A stretch of 64,000 bases of DNA. It comes from Hahellaceae bacterium (lineage in GTDB: Bacteria; Pseudomonadota; Gammaproteobacteria; Pseudomonadales; Oleiphilaceae). Positions 17,110-25,786 of this stretch are shown one piece after another. The stretch spans positions 1-64,000 of the forward strand of contig JACKOD010000001.1 of assembly GCA_024234505.1 (NCBI GenBank), in the 5' to 3' direction. The position numbers and the translations under genes were made by a program. The notes beneath the pieces are model-generated. The model was given only the letters and a program-made list of their open reading frames with translations. It was not told the origin of the DNA and did no database searches. Each line of letters starts with the position of its first letter. Position 1 is the stretch's first letter.

Positions 17110-18444
17110 ATGAATGTCGATAAAAAAAATGTGGATTGGCTGTCAAAAGGCGATGTAGATGCATTGTCAAAATTGAGAAGCTTATGGATTTCAAAATTGT
17201 ATATCAGGTACTTCAAAAAGCTACCTTTTATGCAAAAATCCGCGATATGGCTTTGGAAGTATGGATACCCTTTCTACTTGCGTCACTTTAAAGTAAAGAG
17301 TATGAGCGTAGGGGCAGCTCATCTCGTTAACATATCAAGGTTTGTTTCCAGTATTGGGGGCGAAAGTTACAAGCTAATTTCAAAAGAATATGTGCATACT
17401 CCTTTTCCTGAGGTATTCCCAAAAAAAGATCGTTCTTATTTGTCCTCTCCTCACGAGGGCTATGAATTTCCAGAGGTGGAGGTTTCGTTAATTAATGATG
17501 CCGTCGCCTTTGGCGGTACGAACATGGTTGTTTGTGGAAGTGTAGTTTTATGTCACGATCTGTTTGATCCGGAAAAAGACTATACCTCTGAGGAATTACA
17601 TGGTCGAGCTTTTATTCGCCCTAAAGGTATGCAAATTGACTGGCTGGTAGATCCACAGAATATCCCTATTCTTTCCAGGGCCGCCATTTTTGTTGATGCA
17701 TGTGCGCCTAATTATGCACATTGGATGACTGAAGTTTTACCTAGAATCTATGTGTATTGTCGAGAACCAAAATTTAAAAACATCCCCATTGTAGTTAATG
17801 ATGGTTTGCACACAAATATTATACGATCGCTCAAGCTGGTCGTCGGTGATGAGCGGCCTATTATCAGACTTCGACAGGGGAGCGCACTAAAGCTTGACGA
17901 ATTACAATTTGTTTCTGCAACCGGATATGTGCCTTTCGATCGGCGAATTAAGCTTAAAGCAGGACATTCACACGGATTATTTAGTCCAACGGCAATGGTT
18001 GGGCTAAGTCGGTTTTTGCAAAGCAAGTGCCTAAGTGATAGGGAAAAAAGTGAAAACTCGAAAATCTATTTAAAACGGAATTCTGGAATTAGGCTCGTTA
18101 GAAATAGTGAAGCAATTGAGCGCCAGCTTGTAAGCAGGGGCTTTAAGGTCGTAGAGCCAGAAAAGTTGTCTTTTGATGAACAGGTGCAAATTTTCTCTAA
18201 AGCTGAGGTCTTGGTGGCTTCTTCCGGTGCAGCTTTGGCTAATATAATTTTTTGTCCCCCTGGCGCCGAAATATATATTTTGATGTCTAAGTTCAGGGAT
18301 ACGAGTTATTGGTATTGGCAAAATATAGCTTGTGCTACTGGGAATGTCGTGAAATATGTACTAGGGCCTGCAGTAAAAGGGGGGGCAATTGGTATACACA
18401 GTGATTTTGAGATAGAAGATTTGAGTTTTATAGAAACACTTTAA
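17110..18444 (+). CDS. Glycosyltransferase family 61-like protein
   Basis: A 444-residue cytoplasmic protein. The C-terminal half carries motifs of the GT61/DUF563 group: FVDACAPNYAHWMTEVLPRIY (about residue 200), IYLKRNSGIRLVRNSEAIE (about residue 318), and EVLVASSGAALANIIFCPPGAEI (about residue 370), the last being the most conserved block of this family. GT61 enzymes transfer sugars such as xylose or GlcNAc, and bacterial members occur in polysaccharide clusters. The first 110 residues show nothing recognisable. It follows wzt by 59 bases. Donor and acceptor are unknown. AAGG precedes ATG 17110. Confidence 0.8.
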   Translation: MNVDKKNVDWLSKGDVDALSKLRSLWISKLYIRYFKKLPFMQKSAIWLWKYGYPFYLRHFKVKSMSVGAAHLVNISRFVSSIGGESYKLISKEYVHTPFPEVFPKKDRSYLSSPHEGYEFPEVEVSLINDAVAFGGTNMVVCGSVVLCHDLFDPEKDYTSEELHGRAFIRPKGMQIDWLVDPQNIPILSRAAIFVDACAPNYAHWMTEVLPRIYVYCREPKFKNIPIVVNDGLHTNIIRSLKLVVGDERPIIRLRQGSALKLDELQFVSATGYVPFDRRIKLKAGHSHGLFSPTAMVGLSRFLQSKCLSDREKSENSKIYLKRNSGIRLVRNSEAIERQLVSRGFKVVEPEKLSFDEQVQIFSKAEVLVASSGAALANIIFCPPGAEIYILMSKFRDTSYWYWQNIACATGNVVKYVLGPAVKGGAIGIHSDFEIEDLSFIETL

Positions 18445-18517
18445 AGGAATGAATGGCTATATTTGATGCTATTTATGTGGTCTGCGTTTGTAGCCGAAAC
18501 TCGTGCGAGATGTGATT

Positions 18518-18931
18518 ATGAGTATTTTTGATTGTCAAATGATTGATTTGCCTAGAATTAGTGACCCTAGAGGAAATTTAACTTTTGTTGAGTCGGATCG
18601 GCACATACCTTTTGATATCAAGCGGGTATATTATTTGTATGATGTGCCGGGGGGAGCAGAGCGCGGGGGGCATGCACATAAAGCACTTCATCAGTTAATT
18701 ATTGCCATGTCCGGGTCATTTGATATTCACTTGGATGACGGAAATTCGCGTAAAACTGTTCATTTAAATAGAAGTTACAATGGATTGTATGTTTGTCCAA
18801 TGATATGGCGAGAAATTGATAACTTCTCCTCTGGTGCGGTATGCATGGTTCTGGCATCAGATTATTATGATGAAGAAGACTATTTTCGAGATTACAATAC
18901 TTTTACCAATTGTGTAAGGGGCGATAAATAA
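18518..18931 (+). CDS. dTDP-4-keto-6-deoxyglucose 3,4-ketoisomerase (FdtA/QdtA, WxcM-like cupin)
   Basis: Small cupin that moves the keto group of dTDP-4-keto-6-deoxyglucose (the RmlB product) to C3, the first committed step to dTDP-3-amino-3,6-dideoxyhexoses. Diagnostic sequence: [10 protein letters not shown] near the N-terminus, [24 protein letters not shown] with the two catalytic His of [14 protein letters not shown], and [26 protein letters not shown] with [12 protein letters not shown] at the end. ATG 18518 gives 137 residues, the usual size; GTG codons at 18503 and 18512 are alternatives. Its stop overlaps the next start by one base (TAATG), coupling it to the aminotransferase. Whether the product is the galacto (FdtA) or gluco (QdtA) form cannot be decided here. 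Confidence 0.88.
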   Translation: MSIFDCQMIDLPRISDPRGNLTFVESDRHIPFDIKRVYYLYDVPGGAERGGHAHKALHQLIIAMSGSFDIHLDDGNSRKTVHLNRSYNGLYVCPMIWREIDNFSSGAVCMVLASDYYDEEDYFRDYNTFTNCVRGDK

Positions 18932-20034
18932 TGAATGTTGTTCCATGTATGGATTTGAAAGCAGGTAATCTTGAAATAGCAACTGATCTGAACAGCGCAT
19001 ACCAGGCTGTATTTAATTCAGGTTGGTATATTTTAGGGCAGGAGCTGGCATCTTTTGAAGCTGAGTTTGCGGAGTATTGTGATGCAAAGTTTTGTATTGG
19101 TGTCGGAAACGGTCTAGATGCACTTCACTTAATTTTAAAAGCCATGGATATTGGTCCTGGTGATGAAGTCATTGTGCCAACAAATACCTTTATAGCTACA
19201 TGGTTTGCAGTCTCGTTGACAGGAGCAACGCCTGTGCCGTTAGATCCTGATATGCATACCCACAATATTAAGGCTAAAGATGCAGAGAAACTGATTAATG
19301 AGCGTACTAAGGCTATTATTGTTGTTCATTTGTATGGCCAGAGCTGTGAGATGGATGAATTCAGGGCTTTATCTCAGCAATTTAACCTAAAGTTAATTGA
19401 GGATGCGGCTCAGGCACACGGCTCTACTTATAGAGGAAAAAAAGTTGGTAGTCTCGGAGATGCTGCCGGGTTTAGCTTTTATCCAGGAAAAAATCTCGGA
19501 GCACTGGGGGACGGGGGAGCTATAACAACCAATAGTGAAGTGCTTGCCGAAAAATTACGCTCTATGCGTAGTTATGGATCAGTAAAAAAATATCATCATG
19601 ATATAGCGGGTGTGAACAGCCGGCTTGATGAGTTACAAGCGGCGTTTTTACGCGTTAAATTACGACGTTTAGATCAGTGGAATGAGCGTCGTCGGTTTAT
19701 CGCGGATCGCTATCTAAAAGAAATTGATAATAAAAACGTTATCTTACCGGTAGTTGCCGAAGGTGTTGTGCCCGTTTGGCACTTATTTGTTGTTAGAGTT
19801 AAAAATAGGGATGAAGTACAAGCCTTTTTAAAACACAAAGGTGTTGAAACGATGATACATTACCCGAAAGCCGCACACCTCCAGGGAGCGTACTCAAATA
19901 TAGAAATGTATCAGGAGACGCATGCTGTTGCCGAGCTATTGCAGGATGAGGTTCTTAGTTTACCTCTGTATCCGCAGATGACGGATGAACAAGTTAACCA
20001 GGTGATTGCAGCGGTAAATCAGGTGTCATGCTAA
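18931..20034 (+). CDS. PLP-dependent sugar aminotransferase (FdtB/QdtB, DegT/DnrJ/EryC1/StrS family)
   Basis: Transfers an amino group from glutamate to the 3-keto sugar made by the preceding ketoisomerase, giving dTDP-Fuc3N or dTDP-Qui3N. Family motifs: [13 protein letters not shown] near residue 52, [12 protein letters not shown] near residue 85, VHLYGQ, and [22 protein letters not shown]. The PLP lysine is predicted at Lys187 in [36 protein letters not shown] is also typical. Length of 367 residues fits. The one-base overlap with the FdtA-like gene supports a joint pathway. The third enzyme, an N-acetyltransferase, is not adjacent; the hexapeptide protein at 28.4-29.2 kb is a candidate. 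Confidence 0.9.
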   Translation: MNVVPCMDLKAGNLEIATDLNSAYQAVFNSGWYILGQELASFEAEFAEYCDAKFCIGVGNGLDALHLILKAMDIGPGDEVIVPTNTFIATWFAVSLTGATPVPLDPDMHTHNIKAKDAEKLINERTKAIIVVHLYGQSCEMDEFRALSQQFNLKLIEDAAQAHGSTYRGKKVGSLGDAAGFSFYPGKNLGALGDGGAITTNSEVLAEKLRSMRSYGSVKKYHHDIAGVNSRLDELQAAFLRVKLRRLDQWNERRRFIADRYLKEIDNKNVILPVVAEGVVPVWHLFVVRVKNRDEVQAFLKHKGVETMIHYPKAAHLQGAYSNIEMYQETHAVAELLQDEVLSLPLYPQMTDEQVNQVIAAVNQVSC

Positions 20035-20037
20035 AGA

Positions 20038-21495
20038 ATGTTGCGCTTAGGAAATGAGCTTTTCACGACAACCGGGCTGAAAAGCAAGCTGGATGAGTAT
20101 ATAAATGGAGGGGAACACGAAAAAGTGCTCCTCACCATTGGCGTACTTGTTGAGCTCCTTTTCTGCGATCAGCAGAATGTTGCGAAGCTGTTTGGTCATT
20201 CGATGCTGGACGATTATTGTCAGAAGGTAGGTGCAAGGATCGAAGCTGAGCATGAAACAAGTTCAGAAAGGCGAACAGAGCTTACTAGCGCAACCGTAAC
20301 GTTCATTGTCAGTCGACTGCAAGTGTCGGGTGGCCACACGGCGGTGCTTTTAGATTTCATTGGTATTCTGGTTGAAAAATATGCTGTTTCGGTCATTATA
20401 ACCGGGGTAGGGGGAGTAACGGAGCCGGGGGTATTCGAGATTCTATGCAATAAATTTCCTCAAGTGAAAGTTTCCGTTATAAAGGAAAAATCGCTGGTTT
20501 CGAAAGTTATAGCTATACAAAAGACTATAGCTTACACATCTCCCTACTGTGTTTATGTTTTTTCGCATCATCAAGATAGTGTTGCCATCGCGTCTGTCCA
20601 ACCACATCAAGGGTATGTCGTAAAGTTTGTGCATCATGCTGATCATCACCTTTCGTTGGGTGTATTTTTACCGTGGGTTCAGCATATTGATTTACATCCA
20701 AACGGTTACCATACCTGTCGTGAATTACTCGGTATTTCTAACAAATATTATCCCATGATGGTCGATGATCGCCATGTAGTTGAAAGAATTACAAACTCTC
20801 GAAATAATGTTTTTATCACCTGCACCGCTGCTAGAAGTAATAAAGTTGAAGTACCCTACGTGTTTCCTTATGTTGATGTTGTTCCTGAGTTACTGAATGT
20901 TACTAAAGGAATACATGTGCATATTGGTATAATTTCCGCTCGTGCGCAATCTAGAATTAGAAAACGTTTAGATGTGCTCGGTATTAAACAGTCTTCGTTT
21001 GTATATATTGATCAGGTAACAAGCGTATGGGATACACTTCTCGAATACAATGTTGATTTGTATCTCGGCTCTTTTCCTTATGGTGGGGCGAGAACGTTAA
21101 TAGAGGTGATGGGTGCCGGTGTACCTGCTGCTGTACACATGCATAGTACGTCAAGAATGCTGGGGACTCATGATATGATATATCCGGGCGCTATATTCTG
21201 GAAAACACCGGATGAATTATTTACTAAGATTAAAAAGATAGATACAGCGTTTTTAGATAAGCAACGGATTATGGCAAGGTTGCATTATGAGCAATATCAT
21301 TCCAGAGAAATGCTTTCAGACGTTATTCTAAATGAAGCGCAAGTGGCTCCTAAATTACTCAAAGATGATTATACAAGTGATCTTTTTGAGAGTGCACTTG
21401 GGGCGTTAAGGGATGAGAAATTAAAGAGATTATTGTTAAATTGGTTTTACGTAAGGTTTAGAATATTTCGTTCATTCAAAGTTTTATACATCTGA
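20038..21495 (+). CDS. Putative GT-B fold glycosyltransferase
   Basis: A 485-residue protein starting 4 bases after the aminotransferase. Residues 1-85 are not recognised. From VTFIVSRLQVSGGHTAVLLDF the sequence looks like the first Rossmann domain of a GT-B enzyme (start motif with GGH). The C-terminal domain has VFPYVDVVPE, IHVHIGIISARAQSRIRKRL and LEYNVDLYLGSFPYGGARTLIEVMGAGVPAAVH. This last block resembles the C-terminal donor-binding region of GT4 and especially OGT-like GT41 enzymes (DxxLDTFPYNGGTTxxEALWxGVPVV). It probably adds one sugar of the exported polysaccharide. AT-rich, like its neighbours. Alternative family placement within GT-B is open. Confidence 0.65.
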   Translation: MLRLGNELFTTTGLKSKLDEYINGGEHEKVLLTIGVLVELLFCDQQNVAKLFGHSMLDDYCQKVGARIEAEHETSSERRTELTSATVTFIVSRLQVSGGHTAVLLDFIGILVEKYAVSVIITGVGGVTEPGVFEILCNKFPQVKVSVIKEKSLVSKVIAIQKTIAYTSPYCVYVFSHHQDSVAIASVQPHQGYVVKFVHHADHHLSLGVFLPWVQHIDLHPNGYHTCRELLGISNKYYPMMVDDRHVVERITNSRNNVFITCTAARSNKVEVPYVFPYVDVVPELLNVTKGIHVHIGIISARAQSRIRKRLDVLGIKQSSFVYIDQVTSVWDTLLEYNVDLYLGSFPYGGARTLIEVMGAGVPAAVHMHSTSRMLGTHDMIYPGAIFWKTPDELFTKIKKIDTAFLDKQRIMARLHYEQYHSREMLSDVILNEAQVAPKLLKDDYTSDLFESALGALRDEKLKRLLLNWFYVRFRIFRSFKVLYI

Positions 21496-21505
21496 AAATA
21501 ATGCA

Positions 21506-22324
21506 ATGAATAAGTTGACAGTGTCGTGTGTTATTTTTTATCCAAGCTATGATATTTTGTTCAGCGTGTTGTTTAGTCTTGCGGAATCCGTGAGTGCTGT
21601 TTCAGGTTGGGAAGTGGATGTTTACTTAATCAATAATGGGGATGATGTTTTTGAGAGAGAGGCCTGTGAAACACTAATAAGGAAATTAAAGTCAGTATGT
21701 TCTCTCAATATTGCATTGATTTCAGGCCATGGGAATATTGGTTATGGAGCGGCGAACAATTTGGTTATCTCAAAGTCAGATTCAAAATATCATCTTATAT
21801 TGAACCCTGATGTCATTGTTGATAGAGATTGTTTACGAATTGGCATTGAATATTTGGATGCACTCGGTGATATTGTGATGCTTTCACCGAATTCTTTTTC
21901 GCCAAACACAAATAAAATGCAGTATTTGTGTAAGAGATACCCTTCTATTGTGGTGCTGCTTGCGAGATTTCTTGATTTTGGTATTTTCAACAGATATATA
22001 AAAAAACACGCCAATTTGTATGAGTACCGAACTGAAACTAATGCAGGCGTGGCATTTGAACCTGAGATTGTCAGTGGATGTTTTATGCTTTGCAGATCTT
22101 CAGCATTGAAGTCTATTGCAGGCTTTGATGAGCGTTTTTTTCTATATTTTGAAGATTTCGACCTAAGCCTTAGAATTAGCCATTATGGTAGGCTAGTTTT
22201 TCTGCCTTCAATGAAAATATATCATTATGGTGGTGGTGCAGGTAAGAAGGGTATTATTCATATAAAAATGTTTGTCAAATCAGCCTGGAAGTTCTATAGA
22301 AAATATCGTGTAAAGTGGTACTGA
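21506..22324 (+). CDS. Glycosyltransferase family 2, rhamnosyltransferase-like
   Basis: GT-A fold transferase of 272 residues. VSCVIFYPSYDILFSVLFSL starts the domain; DVYLINNGDD, SGHGNIGYGAANNL (the typical NxGYGxGNN motif of WbbL-like enzymes), and HLILNPDVIVDRDCL containing the metal-binding DxD-like element follow. GCFMLCRSSALKSIAGFDERFFLYFEDFDLSLRI matches the acceptor-side ED motif of the WbbL/RfbF rhamnosyltransferase group. With rmlBACD upstream, dTDP-rhamnose is a reasonable donor (inference). The gene begins 10 bases after its upstream neighbour. Confidence 0.87.
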   Translation: MNKLTVSCVIFYPSYDILFSVLFSLAESVSAVSGWEVDVYLINNGDDVFEREACETLIRKLKSVCSLNIALISGHGNIGYGAANNLVISKSDSKYHLILNPDVIVDRDCLRIGIEYLDALGDIVMLSPNSFSPNTNKMQYLCKRYPSIVVLLARFLDFGIFNRYIKKHANLYEYRTETNAGVAFEPEIVSGCFMLCRSSALKSIAGFDERFFLYFEDFDLSLRISHYGRLVFLPSMKIYHYGGGAGKKGIIHIKMFVKSAWKFYRKYRVKWY

Positions 22325-22358
22325 TTATTTAAAATGACATTTTTGAGTTGGCGTAAAA

Positions 22359-23882
22359 ATGAAAAATAAACCCTTGGGTGGCAGTAGTCTTTCAGAAATA
22401 ATTGCTAATGACCAATTTTACGTTGACAAAACGGCATTGGCTTCAAAGCTTTTGTTTGATGCTAGACGTCGTTTTTTATTGGCCCGGCCCGATGGATTCG
22501 GTAAAACATTATTTATCGATACGCTTCAATTAATTTTTGAGGCGAAAAAGGAATTATTTAAAGGGTTGTATATATATGATCATTGGGATTGGTCGACTAG
22601 TTACCCTGTTATTCGATTGAACTTGGGGGTAAGCCGATGTCCTGATGAGGAAGGGATGGTTTTGCTGCTGAAACGACAGCTACTGAAGAACGAACGGAAA
22701 TTTGATTTTCAATCTGAAGATTCCGATGTTTTGAGTCGGTTTTCTGATTTGATTTGTTTGCTAAGCAAAAAATATAAATCGAAAGTTGTAATATTGATTG
22801 ACGATTATGATAGACCTGTATTGGATAATTTTACGGGAAATCATGTTGCACTTATACGAGACATGCTAAGTTCATTTTATGGAATTATTGATGATAACAG
22901 AGAGTATGTGAAGCTTTGTTTTATGACTGGAATATCTTCGTTAGATATTGATATTTCTAAAATTGAATTGAATGGTTTTTATGATATATCTTTGGATGCA
23001 GATTATTCTGAAGTGTGTGGTTTTACTGAAAATGAAATAACACCATGGCTTCGTAGCAGTTGTGGCGCCGGCGATACAAATACTGCTGTGGAAGATTATT
23101 GCGCTTATCAGTGGAACGGAGCTAAAGTCTGTAGACCAGTGGATTTTAGTGGGCTCGTTGAAATGAGCTTCAATAAAGCTCATTGGTTTTTTAAGCGATC
23201 ATGGCATGAGCGATTATCGCGTTTTATAAAATCGTCACAATATGTACCCGATTTGATGGCGTGCAGTGTTAATGAGCAAGTGTTGTTATCGGGGGAGATG
23301 TCAACTATAAAGTTTTTGTACCTTTATGGGATATTGGTAAATAAAGGAACAAGGGAAGGGGTGCTAGACAGTAAGAACTATATATTCGGGTTTCCAAGTA
23401 AGCAAGTTGAATATAGCTTTAACTCTGAATTTTTTAGCATTCTTGTGGGTGATTTTGAATGGAGTTGTGATCTTCGAGAAAAACTGGTTTATGCATTAAA
23501 AAGCAAAATGCTAAAAGAAATGCAGGAAATATTTGATGAGATATTTTTCGCGTACAATGCTAAACATCAATATCAAAGTGGATGTTATATTAGTTTGCTG
23601 TATGTGGTTTTTGCATCTTTAGGGTTGGGTTTGGTTGTTGAGACTACAGAGAGAAAAAAATATGTAGACCTTATGATTGAACTGGATGAAGTGTTATATA
23701 TTATTTCAATTCAAGAAGATGCAGGCTTTTCAGGTGTTGATCCCATAACTCGATTAATTAATAATAGATATGCTGAAAAATATATAGACAAAAGAAAAGA
23801 TATATTTTTTGTTGGTTTTGAGATGAAAAATAAATGCCCATTTGAATGTATATTCTCAAGTGAGATAATGAATGTTTTTTAG
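22359..23882 (+). CDS. AAA-ATPase-like / DUF1703 (PD-(D/E)XK_9) protein with degenerate nuclease motif
   Basis: A 507-residue protein of the family that joins an AAA-ATPase-like domain to a C-terminal PD-(D/E)XK nuclease-like domain. The N-terminus shows the family start (GGSSLSEIIANDQFYVDKTAL), a phosphate-binding motif LLARPDGFGKTLFIDTL (residues 40-56, equivalent to the usual RPRRFGKS), ELFKGLYIYDHWDW, and Walker B VVILIDDYDRPVLD (143-156). In the C-terminal domain VDLMIEL keeps the Asp437, but the E-x-K pair (normally YIFEFK) reads YIISIQ, so Ser450 and Gln452 replace the catalytic residues. Function of the family is unsettled. Location inside a polysaccharide operon, 35 bases after a glycosyltransferase, is odd. 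ATP binding is likely, DNA cleavage unlikely. Confidence 0.82.
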   Translation: MKNKPLGGSSLSEIIANDQFYVDKTALASKLLFDARRRFLLARPDGFGKTLFIDTLQLIFEAKKELFKGLYIYDHWDWSTSYPVIRLNLGVSRCPDEEGMVLLLKRQLLKNERKFDFQSEDSDVLSRFSDLICLLSKKYKSKVVILIDDYDRPVLDNFTGNHVALIRDMLSSFYGIIDDNREYVKLCFMTGISSLDIDISKIELNGFYDISLDADYSEVCGFTENEITPWLRSSCGAGDTNTAVEDYCAYQWNGAKVCRPVDFSGLVEMSFNKAHWFFKRSWHERLSRFIKSSQYVPDLMACSVNEQVLLSGEMSTIKFLYLYGILVNKGTREGVLDSKNYIFGFPSKQVEYSFNSEFFSILVGDFEWSCDLREKLVYALKSKMLKEMQEIFDEIFFAYNAKHQYQSGCYISLLYVVFASLGLGLVVETTERKKYVDLMIELDEVLYIISIQEDAGFSGVDPITRLINNRYAEKYIDKRKDIFFVGFEMKNKCPFECIFSSEIMNVF

Positions 23883-23900
23883 ATTGAAATGATTTAAGTA

Positions 23901-23912
23901 GGCGGTAGCGCC
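23901..23912 (+). promoter_or_regulatory. ops-like element (RfaH recruitment site) upstream of the glycosidase lipoprotein
   Basis: GGCGGTAGCGCC matches 10 of 12 bases of the ops element GGCGGTAGCGTG, the signal on non-template DNA that recruits RfaH in leaders of polysaccharide operons. It lies 19 bases after the preceding stop and about 254 bases before the next start. The final TG of the pause site is CC, and the rest of the JUMPstart sequence was not found. The remaining part of 23883-24165 is non-coding leader without a clear terminator. The nine-base core GGCGGTAGC also occurs once inside rseP, so chance is possible. Confidence 0.45.
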
Positions 23913-24165
23913 CTGGGGTTGGATGGTAGTCTGGTTCTCGCTCGCTAACTATGTAGCAATATGTGATTGTTAAGCGTATTAGGGTCAAATTTTAAGGCTG
24001 GGAATGCCGCTTAAGCTGTTCAAGTGAATTTTCCCTGTATGTATCCTTATGGGTGTTTAAAGTCTGGTAACAATGTAATTATAGTTTTTCAGACTTTTAA
24101 ATAGTCGAGATTGATCTACCCGATACATCATAGGAAACGGTTATATTGTGCTCAGGAGTTGAGTT

Positions 24166-25668
24166 GTGAATCGCTATTTTTCTCTATTATGTTCTCTCTT
24201 GCTGATTTTGAGTTGCACCGATAGTAAGCAAAATAATGATGGTAATTCATCAAGCAATGTGAGACTCACTGTCGATGCCACAGAAACGATTTCACCCTTA
24301 AAAATCACGTTGGGCGCTCAACTTGATGATTGGGTGCTTTATCAAGAATTAAAAGCCGCTAATAGGTTAAAGGAAATTCACCCATCCTGGTTCAGAATAC
24401 ATGCTGGAGCTGACGTAGGTGTATTGCCTGAAATTTTGGAAGCAGAGAATTGGGGGCGCTGGGATTTTAATGGACTGGATAATTTAGTTAAGATCGCTGC
24501 GGAGACTGGAGCAAAGGCCATTCTAAATATTAGGCATGCACCTGTAACGCTTTCAAGTTGTTCGGAGTTTAAAAGTGCTGCAGGCAGTTTGTTAGAAGCA
24601 AATTATAGAGGTTTTGCTGATTACATGAGCAAGCTTGTAGCTTATTATAATTTAGGCGCTTTTGATGATAATGGTATCATATACAATAATCCTTTTGGAA
24701 AAAGTAATAGGGTAGATTACTGGGAAGTTTGGAATGAGCCTGATCTTGCGTATGAGTTTCCCTGCATAGTCCCAGAAGACAAGCCTGTTCTTTCGCCAGA
24801 TGAATACAATGCAATGTTAGAGATAGTTTCTACGGCAATGTTGAACATCGATCCAACCATCAAAATTATTGCGCCTGCTGTGTCGGATCCACGGAATATA
24901 AAATATACGAAACTTCTTCTCGATTCACAACGTGTGTCGCTTTATGGCATATCAATGCACGGATATGCCGGAGCCAATAGTGCATCAGACTCGGAGCTTA
25001 TTACTGGTGGTGTGGCTGGAATTGGATTAAATGGCATTGTTAATGGCGTTTTATCTCAGATTTCGCTTGTCGATAGTAATAACAAAACAGCGATGCCCAT
25101 TTTTTTGGATGAGTTCAATATTAGCCCAGACGGGTTCGATGATCCTTTAATGCGCGGATGGAATGGTTTTGGCGTCGCGTTGAATACAAGTTTGTTTATT
25201 CGCCTGGCTACGTTACCGGGCGATCACCCAATAGTATTTTTACCTTTTCAGTTTATTGAGGGGAGCGGCCTAAGGCTAACTTCTATAGACTGGCGTACCG
25301 GTGAGTCGATGCTGCCTTATTGGAAGGATCTGCTGCTTAGTAAAGCAATTGGAGATGGCGGTGATATTTTGCAAGCTTCTTCAAATTCGTCACAGATAGA
25401 TGTACTTGCGACGCTTAGTAGTAATAAAGATAAAATACATATTTTGATTTCTAATTTCAGTGGAAGGTTTGGGAGTAAGCAAGATAATTTGAATATAGAT
25501 TTGAGGGGTCTGCGTTCAGGAATGGTAGAAAGCGCGACGATTGAATTTGTGGATGATGACACCGATAGAAATGCTGGGCCTAGGAAATCTGAGATATTTT
25601 ATAATAATGGTTTTGATATTGCCTTTAGTGGAGTGGGTGCTGCACTCATTACTGTCACGTTGCATTAG
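24166..25668 (+). CDS. Lipoprotein glycoside hydrolase, clan GH-A (GH39/PslG-like)
   Basis: Predicted periplasmic lipoprotein of 500 residues: signal peptide with lipobox ILSC, lipidated Cys17, then a Ser/Asn-rich linker. The catalytic part looks like a clan-A (beta/alpha)8 glycosidase. WFRIHAG and NIRHAPV are early strands, DYWEVWNEPDL gives the acid/base Glu191, ISMHGYAG lies mid-barrel, and MPIFLDEFNIS gives the nucleophile Glu316. The last 100 residues resemble the beta-sandwich that follows GH39-type barrels. Such enzymes occur in polysaccharide clusters (PslG of Pseudomonas), where they trim exported or mislocalised polymer. GTG start at 24166 has AGGAG 7 bases upstream. manC follows 118 bases later. 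Substrate unknown. Confidence 0.8.
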   Translation: MNRYFSLLCSLLLILSCTDSKQNNDGNSSSNVRLTVDATETISPLKITLGAQLDDWVLYQELKAANRLKEIHPSWFRIHAGADVGVLPEILEAENWGRWDFNGLDNLVKIAAETGAKAILNIRHAPVTLSSCSEFKSAAGSLLEANYRGFADYMSKLVAYYNLGAFDDNGIIYNNPFGKSNRVDYWEVWNEPDLAYEFPCIVPEDKPVLSPDEYNAMLEIVSTAMLNIDPTIKIIAPAVSDPRNIKYTKLLLDSQRVSLYGISMHGYAGANSASDSELITGGVAGIGLNGIVNGVLSQISLVDSNNKTAMPIFLDEFNISPDGFDDPLMRGWNGFGVALNTSLFIRLATLPGDHPIVFLPFQFIEGSGLRLTSIDWRTGESMLPYWKDLLLSKAIGDGGDILQASSNSSQIDVLATLSSNKDKIHILISNFSGRFGSKQDNLNIDLRGLRSGMVESATIEFVDDDTDRNAGPRKSEIFYNNGFDIAFSGVGAALITVTLH

Positions 25669-25786
25669 TATTCGTGTAGGTTTTGTCTTGGTAATGTAAT
25701 TGTCATTTGATAGCTAAAAGAAACAATAACCCGAAAATTTTGAATTGGAAACTAAATGTCATGAATTCGGTTTTAGGAGGCTTTGA

